In this document: positions 8,237 through 13,607 of the stretch, piece after piece
Layout: each line of letters opens with the position of its first letter
Numbering within the stretch: position 1 is the first letter of the stretch
Assembly: GCA_050299555.1 (NCBI GenBank)
Contig: JBNKWA010000093.1
Location: 1-13,607 of the forward strand
Direction of reading: 5' to 3'
Length of the DNA: 13,607 bases
Origin: JBNKWA01 sp050299555
GTDB taxonomy: Bacteria; Pseudomonadota; Alphaproteobacteria; Rhodobacterales; Rhodobacteraceae
Program-made: the position numbers and the translations under genes
The notes under the pieces: model-generated
What the model saw: only the letters and a program-made list of their open reading frames with translations
Database searches by the model: none
What the model was told of the DNA's origin: nothing

Positions 8237-8258
8237 GCGGCCCGGATCTTGTGGCCGC
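8237..8258. repeat. Inverted repeat just after phaC
   Basis: GCGGCC (8237-8242) and GGCCGC (8253-8258) can pair across a ten-base loop, starting eight bases past the phaC stop on the minus strand. No T-run follows it in the direction of transcription, so it is at best a weak pause or 3'-end protecting hairpin. Confidence 0.3.
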
Positions 8259-8265
8259 GCCGGGA

Positions 8266-9369
8266 TCATTGCCGCGCGCTCAGCCAGTTGAACACGCCCT
8301 CGCCGACGATGCCCTGGCTCTTGCCGCTGACATAGACGCCCACGTGCCCGCCCGGCAGCGGCAGCTCGGTATAGTCCTTGGTGGCGACATGATCCTTCAG
8401 CGCCGTCGAGCAGGGCGGCGGGATGATATGGTCCTGCAGCGCGTAGACATTGAGGACCGGCATGGTCAGGTTCGCCAGATCGACCTTGCGGCCGTTCATC
8501 TCGATCTCGCCCTTCACCAGCTTGTTGTGCTTGTAGAAGTCGACCAGCCATTGCCGGGCGGCGGCACCGGGATGATGCGGACGGTCGGCCAGCCACTTCT
8601 CCATGCGCAGGAAGTTCAGAAGCTTCTTGTCGTCCCGCGTCGCGTCCAGAAGGTCGAGGTTGTACTTCGTCATCGTCCTGACCGGCGTCATCATCTGGAA
8701 CACCGAGGCCATGATCTCGCCCGGCAGGTTGCCGAAGGCGGCGATCAGGCCGTCGATGTCGTCCTCGCCCAGGTTGCGGGTCCAGAGGTTGATGAAGCCG
8801 TGGGTCGGATCGGCGTCGGTCTGGTCGCCGTGGAAGTCGATCGGGGTGATCGTCAGGATGAGGTTGCGGACCTTCTCCGGGTGCAGCGCTGCATAGAGCG
8901 TGCAGAAGGTTCCGCCCTCGCAGATGCCCAGAAGCGTGACCTTGTCGACCCCATGGGCCTTGCAGACATGCTCCACGCAATCGTCGAGGAACCAGTCGAC
9001 ATAGTCGTCGATCTTCAGGTTCTGGTCCGCCCGCGACGGGTGGCCCCAGTCGACCACGTAGAGGTCGACACCGCGGCCCAGAAGATTGCGGACCAGCGAG
9101 CGGTCCTCCTGCAGATCGGCCATCGTATAGCGGCCGATCAGGCCGTAGACGATGATGACCGGGCCGGTGGTCGGCTTGGCGCCGCCCTGGGGGGCGTAGT
9201 GGTGCAGGCTGACCTTGTCGACCCGGAGCACCTCGTCCTTGGGAGAGGCGCCGACGTCGACGTCCTGGTCCCTGATCCGGCTCAGCGCTTCGGCGGACCG
9301 GGCGAAGCCGGCACCGAGTTCCAGCATCTCGCGGACCAGCGCGTCGGGGCGCAGCACATCCTCAGTCAT
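8266..9369 (-). CDS. phaC: Class III polyhydroxyalkanoate synthase, catalytic subunit PhaC
   Basis: PhaC polymerises (R)-3-hydroxyacyl-CoA, and in some cases other hydroxyacyl-CoA, into polyester granules, releasing CoA. The 367-residue length fits class III (about 355) and not class I/II (about 560-600). The lipase-like box is GICEGG with nucleophile C150, the general-base pair is D313 (in LQDHIIP) and H342 (in PGGHVGVY). These numbers sit close to the C149/D302/H331 triad known in the Allochromatium vinosum enzyme. The true start is the ATG at 9369-9367; the open frame extends upstream into phaE but that part reads as non-protein-like sequence. It overlaps the end of phaE by eight bases, which fits balanced synthesis of the two subunits. 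Identity is secure; the monomer preference cannot be read from the sequence. Confidence 0.96.
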   Translation of the reverse strand: MTEDVLRPDALVREMLELGAGFARSAEALSRIRDQDVDVGASPKDEVLRVDKVSLHHYAPQGGAKPTTGPVIIVYGLIGRYTMADLQEDRSLVRNLLGRGVDLYVVDWGHPSRADQNLKIDDYVDWFLDDCVEHVCKAHGVDKVTLLGICEGGTFCTLYAALHPEKVRNLILTITPIDFHGDQTDADPTHGFINLWTRNLGEDDIDGLIAAFGNLPGEIMASVFQMMTPVRTMTKYNLDLLDATRDDKKLLNFLRMEKWLADRPHHPGAAARQWLVDFYKHNKLVKGEIEMNGRKVDLANLTMPVLNVYALQDHIIPPPCSTALKDHVATKDYTELPLPGGHVGVYVSGKSQGIVGEGVFNWLSARQ

Positions 9370-10198
9370 TCTTGACCTCCGTCTTGCGGCGCCGGGCGGG
9401 GCGTTGGGGGCGTGGCTTCGGGGCCTTGATCGCGGCCAGGTCGCGTTCGAGGGCGCGGACCTTGTGGCGCAGGTCGTAGACGATGCGATGCAGGTCGTCG
9501 ATTTCCGTCCTTGTCGGCATCGAGTGGGTCTCGCACCAGACCTCGACCAGCTCACGTTCCCTGATCCGATAGTCGACCCCGGCGCGCAGAAGGCGCCGCT
9601 GCGCATCAAGAAAGTCGCTGGTCCGCTGGGTGTTGATCAGCTCCTCGTTGGCGATCTCCAGCCAGCGGTCGAGCACCTCGCGGGGGTTCTTCCTGAAGGC
9701 ATCGCGGTCGGATACCACCTCGCGGCTGAACCGCTCGAAGGCACGCTGCCATGCGGCGGCAGTGACCGCACGGTAGGCAGCCGAAGCCTCGCGCAGCGCG
9801 AACCATTCCGATGACGCCTTCAGGACCCGCCGCTCAAGCGTTCCGATGTCGGCGAATTCCGGCCCCTCCACCAGGCGCTGAATCGCCTGGTTCACCTCGT
9901 CCGAGCCGGCATATAGGAACTGGCCAGGGTCCAGCATGTGCCGCAGGGTCTCGCTGGCGATGCCTTCGCCCGTCGAATCGCTGGCCCCCGGAAACAGCCG
10001 CGTCGAGGCGTCGAGCCAGTCGCGGAACTGGCGCTGCGCCAGATCCCAGCTCTCCTGTGCCTGCACCGCCGCCGCCGACAGGTCGCCGCCGCCCAGCATT
10101 GCCTTCCACTGGTCCATCAGTGGCGCCTGCGCCCTCAGGAACTGCTTCTGGCCTTCGATCCAGGCGTCGAGCATCGGGTTGCCGGTGTTATCGGCCAT
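9362..10198 (-). CDS. phaE: Class III polyhydroxyalkanoate synthase, subunit PhaE
   Basis: PhaE is the non-catalytic partner that class III PhaC needs for activity on the granule surface. The 278-residue product is mostly helical and charged. Its C-terminal part holds the segment that marks the PhaE family, TRTEIDDLHRIVYDLRHKV (about 230-248), which looks able to form a coiled coil. It ends in a lysine/arginine-rich tail (RPARRRKTEVK). It is longer than the class IV partner PhaR (about 200 residues), and shorter than many PhaE proteins. ATG at 10198 is chosen because GGAAGG lies seven bases ahead and it forms TGATG with the dehydrogenase stop. A GTG one codon upstream (10201) is also possible and would add one residue. 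The overlap with both neighbours points to one operon. Confidence 0.94.
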   Translation of the reverse strand: MADNTGNPMLDAWIEGQKQFLRAQAPLMDQWKAMLGGGDLSAAAVQAQESWDLAQRQFRDWLDASTRLFPGASDSTGEGIASETLRHMLDPGQFLYAGSDEVNQAIQRLVEGPEFADIGTLERRVLKASSEWFALREASAAYRAVTAAAWQRAFERFSREVVSDRDAFRKNPREVLDRWLEIANEELINTQRTSDFLDAQRRLLRAGVDYRIRERELVEVWCETHSMPTRTEIDDLHRIVYDLRHKVRALERDLAAIKAPKPRPQRPARRRKTEVKND

Positions 10199-11352
10199 CA
10201 CAGCGCCTTCCCGTAGATCTCGAGCGCTGCCTCGTAGGTCATCTCGCGCGGGTTGTTGACCAGCAGCCGGGTCTGCTTCATCGCGTCCTCGGCCAGCCTC
10301 GGCAGGTTGTTGTGGCTGACGCCGACCTCGGCAAGGCGCGTCTGCATGCCCAGGGCGGGGCCGAGTTCCATGAAGCCCCGGACCATGCCGTCGACCATCC
10401 TGCCCGCCGGCTGGCCGGCGAGCTCGGGGAAGATGATCGGCGCGATCTCGGCGTAGAGCGCCTCGGCCTCGGGCGCGTTGAATTCCAGCACGTAAGGCAG
10501 GACCAGCGCATTCGACAGCCCGTGCGGGACGTGAAAGTGCCCGCCGAGCGGATAGGCCAGCGCATGCACCGCGGCGACCGGGGCATTGGCGAAGGCCATG
10601 CCGGCCAGCATCGAGCCGAGCAGCATCGCGCCACGCGCATCCCTGTCTTGGGGCGTGTGGCAGGCCTTGCGGATGTTGCCGCCGAGAAGCTCCAGCGCCT
10701 GACGGGCGAGACAGTCCGAGACCACGTTCTTCTTGTGCCTCGACGTATAGGCCTCGATCGCGTGCACCATGGCGTCAATCCCGGTCGCCGCGGTCACCGC
10801 CGCGGGCAGGCCCACGGTCAGCTCGGCGTCGAGGATCGCCCAGTCGGGCAGCAGCTGCGGCGCCACCACCCCCTTCTTTTCCGATGTGGGCGTGGTGACG
10901 ATGGAGATCGGCGTCACCTCCGACCCGGTGCCCGCGGTGGTCGGCGAGAGCACCAGCGGCAGCCTGTCGCCCTTGACCAGGCCGATCCCGTACATCTCGT
11001 CGATCTTCTGGCTCGACCTGACCAGCACCGCGATCAGCTTGGCAGTGTCGAGCGACGAGCCGCCCCCGACCGAGACGACGCCGTCGATCCCCTCCGCCCG
11101 GGCCTGCGCGACCGCATCAAGGATCACCGTCTCCGGCGGGTCGGCCTGCACGTCCGAGAAGGTCCAGACCTCGACGCCCGCCGCCTTCAGCCCGTCGAGC
11201 GCGGCCTCGGCGAGCCCGAGCTTCAGGATCATCGCATCGGTCACGAAGGCCACCTTCCGGCAGCCCATGCCCGCCATGATCTCGCCGATCTTCGCGGTGG
11301 CGCCGACCTCGCAGAGGACCGAGCGCGTGGTCTGGAAGCTGAACGGTTTCAT
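10198..11352 (-). CDS. Iron-containing (group III) alcohol dehydrogenase
   Basis: These NAD(P)-dependent enzymes interconvert aldehydes and alcohols using an active-site metal, usually Fe(II). The 384-residue product has the nucleotide-binding GGGSSLD (96-102) and TTAGTGSEVT (138-147). The four metal ligands D193, H197, H263 and H277 (GIDAMVHAIEAY and HALAYPLGGHFHVPHG) fall almost exactly where they do in FucO-type dehydrogenases. The open frame continues far upstream through the neighbouring gene. The ATG at 11352 is chosen because AAGGGG lies seven bases ahead and the protein then starts like the family. It is 65 bases behind the ThDP enzyme and touches phaE. The family includes 1,3-propanediol, lactaldehyde, ethanol and 4-hydroxybutyrate dehydrogenases, and sequence by eye does not decide between them. 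Confidence 0.95.
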   Translation of the reverse strand: MKPFSFQTTRSVLCEVGATAKIGEIMAGMGCRKVAFVTDAMILKLGLAEAALDGLKAAGVEVWTFSDVQADPPETVILDAVAQARAEGIDGVVSVGGGSSLDTAKLIAVLVRSSQKIDEMYGIGLVKGDRLPLVLSPTTAGTGSEVTPISIVTTPTSEKKGVVAPQLLPDWAILDAELTVGLPAAVTAATGIDAMVHAIEAYTSRHKKNVVSDCLARQALELLGGNIRKACHTPQDRDARGAMLLGSMLAGMAFANAPVAAVHALAYPLGGHFHVPHGLSNALVLPYVLEFNAPEAEALYAEIAPIIFPELAGQPAGRMVDGMVRGFMELGPALGMQTRLAEVGVSHNNLPRLAEDAMKQTRLLVNNPREMTYEAALEIYGKAL

Positions 11353-11373
11353 GGCAGTGCCCCTTCTCGACCC

Positions 11374-11389
11374 GCCCGGATCACCGGGC
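11374..11389. repeat. Perfect hairpin in the ThDP-enzyme/dehydrogenase gap
   Basis: GCCCGG and CCGGGC pair perfectly around an ATCA loop, about 20 bases upstream of the dehydrogenase start and just ahead of its ribosome-binding site. It lacks a following U-tract, so it more likely tunes or protects the intercistronic mRNA than ends transcription. Confidence 0.45.
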
Positions 11390-11417
11390 ACTTTGCAGTC
11401 CCGCCGATCCCCTGACT

Positions 11418-13064
11418 TCAGTTCGCGCCGGACAGCGGCGAGACAAGGTTCCCAAGCTTGGCGGTCAGTTTCATGTTTTCGGAGTAGTCGACCGGGCAGT
11501 CGATGATCGACACGGTACCGTCGCCGAGCGCCTCTTTCAGGGTCGGCAGCAGGTCTTCGGTCTTCTCGACACGATAGCCCCTGGCGCCGAAGCTCTCGGC
11601 GTATTTGACGAAATCGGGATTGCCGAAGGAGATGCCGGTGGACCGGTTGAAATGCCTCAGCTGGTGCCACTCGATCAGCCCGTACTTGGAGTCGGTGAAG
11701 ATCAGCACCACCAGGTCCAGCTTCATCCTCAGCGCGGTCTCGATCTCCTGGCTGTTCATCATGAACCCGGCATCGCCGCAGACCGCCACTGCCTTGCGGT
11801 CCGGATAGGCGACCTTGGCTGCGATGGCGCCGGGCAGAGAAATGCCCATGGCGGCGAAGCCGTTCGAGATGATGCAGGTGTTGGGCGCCTCGGCGCGGTA
11901 CATGCGCGCGATCCACATCTTGTGGGCACCGACGTCGGAGATGACGATGTCCTCCTTGTCGAGCGCCTGGCGCAGGTCCCAGATGATCTTTTGCGGCTTC
12001 ACCGGGAAGGCGACGTCGTCGCGGTACTCGCCGATCTCCTTCTTGATGACCTCGGACAGCTTGTGCACCGGGGCATCGGCGCGCCGGCGCACCTTGGCGG
12101 CGATGCGCTCCAGCGAGTCCGAGATCTGGCCGACCACCCCGGCCTCGAGAATGTAGTGCTGGTCGACTTCCGCCGGGCTCTCGTCGATATGGATGATGCG
12201 CTTGTCGCGGCCGGGGTTCCACAGCCGCGGGTGGTACTCGACCATGTCGACGCCGACGCAGATCACCAGGTCGGCCTCGTCGAAGCCGAAGGCGACGTAG
12301 TCATGCGCCTGAAGGCCGATGGCCCCCAGGCACAGCGGGTGGCTGAACGGGATCACGCCCTTGGCCATGAAGGTCGTCGCCACCGGGACGTTGAGCTTTT
12401 CGGCGAAGTCGACCAGCGCCTCGGAGGCGTTCTCGCGGATCACGCCGTTGCCGGCCATGATCACCGGCGACTTGGCGGTGTTGATGATCTCGGCCACCTG
12501 CGCGCATTTCCCGGCCGGCGCCGTGGGGGTGACCGGATACTGCACGCGCAGCGGCGCCAGGTCGCCCGCATCGGCGCCGGCGATATTCTCGGGAAAGTCG
12601 ATGAAGCTGCAGCCGGGTTTCTCGGTCTGGGCGATCTTGAAGGCCTTGCGGACCACCTCGGGAATGATCTCCGGCGCCCGGATCTGGGTCGAGTACTTCG
12701 AGATCGGGTCGAACAGGTTGACCAGATCGAGGATCTGATGGCTCTCCTTGTGCATCCGCGTGGTCGCGCCCTGGCCGGCGATCGCCACCACCGGCGCCCG
12801 GTCCATGTTGGCGTCGGCCACCCCGGTGACCAGGTTGGTGGCGCCCGGCCCCAGGGTCGAGAGGCAGACGCCGGCCCTTCCGGTCAGCCGGCCGTAGACA
12901 TCGGCGATGAAGGCCGCGCCCTGTTCGTGCCGCGTGGCCACGAATTCGATCGGGCTGTCGATCAGCGCGTCGAGCATGTCGATATTCTCCTCGCCGGGGA
13001 CGCCGAAGATGTACTCGACCCCCTCGTTCTCGAGGCACTTGACCAGCAATTCACCGCCCTTCAT
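11418..13064 (-). CDS. Acetolactate synthase-like thiamine diphosphate enzyme (large/catalytic subunit)
   Basis: The 548-residue protein has the three-domain layout of the acetolactate synthase/pyruvate decarboxylase superfamily. The N-terminal pyrimidine-binding domain carries catalytic E47 in ATRHEQGAAF. The middle domain (about 190-330) follows. The C-terminal diphosphate-binding domain carries the metal site GDAG (430-433) with IFTDSKYG (455-462). The sequence resembles AlsS/catabolic acetolactate synthases in RHEQ, LWNPGRDKRIIHID and the closing YAESFGARGYRVE and PVDYSENMKL. AlsS joins two pyruvates to acetolactate and releases CO2. The second metal ligand position is Asp (D458), as in AlsS, where anabolic enzymes have Asn. 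No small regulatory subunit (ilvH) or acetolactate decarboxylase lies nearby, so another 2-oxoacid or acceptor aldehyde is possible. It is the first gene of the leftward cluster; GGGAG lies seven bases before the ATG. Confidence 0.9.
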   Translation of the reverse strand: MKGGELLVKCLENEGVEYIFGVPGEENIDMLDALIDSPIEFVATRHEQGAAFIADVYGRLTGRAGVCLSTLGPGATNLVTGVADANMDRAPVVAIAGQGATTRMHKESHQILDLVNLFDPISKYSTQIRAPEIIPEVVRKAFKIAQTEKPGCSFIDFPENIAGADAGDLAPLRVQYPVTPTAPAGKCAQVAEIINTAKSPVIMAGNGVIRENASEALVDFAEKLNVPVATTFMAKGVIPFSHPLCLGAIGLQAHDYVAFGFDEADLVICVGVDMVEYHPRLWNPGRDKRIIHIDESPAEVDQHYILEAGVVGQISDSLERIAAKVRRRADAPVHKLSEVIKKEIGEYRDDVAFPVKPQKIIWDLRQALDKEDIVISDVGAHKMWIARMYRAEAPNTCIISNGFAAMGISLPGAIAAKVAYPDRKAVAVCGDAGFMMNSQEIETALRMKLDLVVLIFTDSKYGLIEWHQLRHFNRSTGISFGNPDFVKYAESFGARGYRVEKTEDLLPTLKEALGDGTVSIIDCPVDYSENMKLTAKLGNLVSPLSGAN

Positions 13065-13095
13065 GGGTGATCTCCCGTCTCTTTGACATTTGCAT

Positions 13096-13112
13096 CGGTG
13101 CCACTTGCACCG
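13096..13112. promoter_or_regulatory. Candidate operator palindrome upstream of the PHA/ThDP cluster
   Basis: CGGTGC and GCACCG form perfect six-base arms around a CACTT spacer, a 17-base dyad of a size that a dimeric repressor or activator could bind. It lies 32-48 bases ahead of the ATG of the ThDP enzyme, in the 167-base gap before the DUF4170 gene, where the operon promoter is expected. The regulator is unknown and the two promoter boxes are not clear. Confidence 0.4.
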
Positions 13113-13159
13113 TGATGACTTGGATGCGCCGGTTCAGGACCGGTCCCCATGCGGCGCCA

Positions 13160-13176
13160 CCGCCGGCGCCCGGCGG
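13160..13176. terminator. GC-rich hairpin after the DUF4170 gene, possible weak terminator
   Basis: CCGCCGG and CCGGCGG pair perfectly around a CGC loop, 56 bases downstream of the DUF4170 stop on the minus strand. The position suits separating acnA/DUF4170 transcription from the next cluster. There is no U-tract, so it would need Rho or may simply be GC-rich chance structure. Confidence 0.3.
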
Positions 13177-13231
13177 GCACATGGCCGAGGGGGCGTTGCC
13201 GCCCTCCCGGGGTGGTGCGCCGTCGCCCGGT

Positions 13232-13477
13232 TCATTGCGACAGCGCCGTGGGCTCGCTGGCCCCGCGCTGCTCGTTCTGCAGCCTGTGCAGGTGGGCGAT
13301 GAAGTAGCGCATGTGGGCATTGTCCACGGTTCGCTGCGCGGCCGCCTTCCAGGCGTCGTGGGCGGCGGCGTAGTTCGGAAAGATCCCCACGATGTCGATC
13401 TCTTCAACGTTGCGGAACGTGGTGCCCTTGGGGTCCACCAGTTCACCGCCGAAGACGAGGTGCAGTCGATTGGCCAT
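13232..13477 (-). CDS. DUF4170 family small protein
   Basis: The 81-residue protein resembles the small alphaproteobacterial family DUF4170. The features I recognise are an opening strand with LHLVFGGEL (5-13), EEIDIVGIFPNYAAAHDAWKAAAQ (about 25-48) and HMRYFIAHLHRL (55-66). No catalytic motif, signal peptide or membrane segment is seen, and its function is unknown. AGGGAG lies about nine bases before the ATG at 13477. The gene starts 19 bases after the aconitase stop, so it is probably co-transcribed with it. The C-terminal 15 residues are low in hydrophobics and look disordered. Confidence 0.85.
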   Translation of the reverse strand: MANRLHLVFGGELVDPKGTTFRNVEEIDIVGIFPNYAAAHDAWKAAAQRTVDNAHMRYFIAHLHRLQNEQRGASEPTALSQ

Positions 13478-13496
13478 GCGGATTTGCTCCCTTGGG

Positions 13497-13607
13497 TCAG
13501 GCTGCTTTTGCGAGGTTTCTCAGGACGTAGTGGAGGACGCCGCCGTTCTCGATGTATTCGATCTCGACGGCGGTATCGATGCGGCACTTGAGGGTGATGG
13601 TGCGGGT
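13497..13607 (-). CDS. acnA: Aconitate hydratase, C-terminal fragment (rest beyond window edge)
   Basis: The minus strand reads 36 codons, TRTITLKCRIDTAVEIEY, then IENGGVLHYVLRNLAKAA and a TGA stop. This is the characteristic C-terminus of AcnA/IRP-type aconitase, which isomerises citrate and isocitrate in the TCA cycle using a 4Fe-4S cluster. KCRIDT and NGG.LHYVLR are near-invariant in the family. The catalytic domains lie outside the window. It precedes the DUF4170 gene with a 19-base gap. Identity rests on this short tail only, but the match is distinctive. Confidence 0.9.
   Translation of the reverse strand, partial: TRTITLKCRIDTAVEIEYIENGGVLHYVLRNLAKAA

Noticed and set aside
8266..9609. 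Longer PhaC start at 9609
   Set aside because: The extra 80 residues lie inside phaE in another frame and lack PhaC similarity; class III length fits the ATG at 9369.
10198..12222. A 674-residue dehydrogenase fusion from the long open frame
   Set aside because: The part upstream of 11352 is arginine-rich shadow reading of the ThDP gene in the same strand; the family start and ribosome-binding site are at 11352.
13083..13111. TTGACA on the plus strand as a -35 box
   Set aside because: No acceptable -10 box follows at 16-18 bases, and no rightward gene lies downstream.
13090..13112. Sigma-54 promoter (TGGCAC...TGCA) on the minus strand ahead of the ThDP gene
   Set aside because: The GG and GC elements are separated by seven bases instead of the required ten.
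13067..13591. Rightward open frame in the right intergenic region
   Set aside because: It runs antisense over DUF4170 and aconitase, with glycine/arginine-rich translation typical of a high-GC shadow.

Overview
The window is a GC-rich stretch (hand counts of single 60-base lines range from about 52% to 82%) from what looks like an alphaproteobacterial chromosome. The main evidence is the block hrcA / rph-rdgB-hemW, a DUF4170 gene beside aconitase, and dense packing with ATGA/TGATG overlaps. I cannot name the genus. No RNA gene, insertion sequence, CRISPR array or phage gene was seen, and no stretch longer than about 170 bases lacks a gene.

Left third (1-5345), housekeeping. hrcA runs leftward and is cut by the window edge just before its stop. 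Divergent from it is a rightward, tightly coupled series: rph (RNase PH), rdgB (dITP/XTP pyrophosphatase), a RidA/YjgF-family protein, hemW (radical-SAM haem chaperone) and an MFS transporter. hemW carries an apparent one-base deletion exactly inside its CxxxCxxC iron-sulfur motif, which is either a sequence error or a real lesion.

Middle and right (5391-13064), a leftward six-gene metabolic cluster. In transcription order it holds an acetolactate-synthase-like ThDP enzyme, an iron-type alcohol dehydrogenase, PhaE and PhaC (two-subunit class III polyhydroxyalkanoate synthase), a long-form acyl-CoA:acetate/3-ketoacid CoA-transferase, and an alpha/beta hydrolase. Three of the five junctions overlap. 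The other two (65 and 92 bases) carry small GC-rich hairpins without U-tracts. The usual phaA/phaB/phasin genes are absent here. The set could instead supply a hydroxyacid by 2-oxoacid chemistry and aldehyde reduction, activate it by CoA transfer, and polymerise it; that pathway is inference. A 17-base palindrome sits upstream of the first gene and may be an operator.

Right edge (13232-13607): a small DUF4170 protein and the last 36 codons of aconitate hydratase, both leftward.
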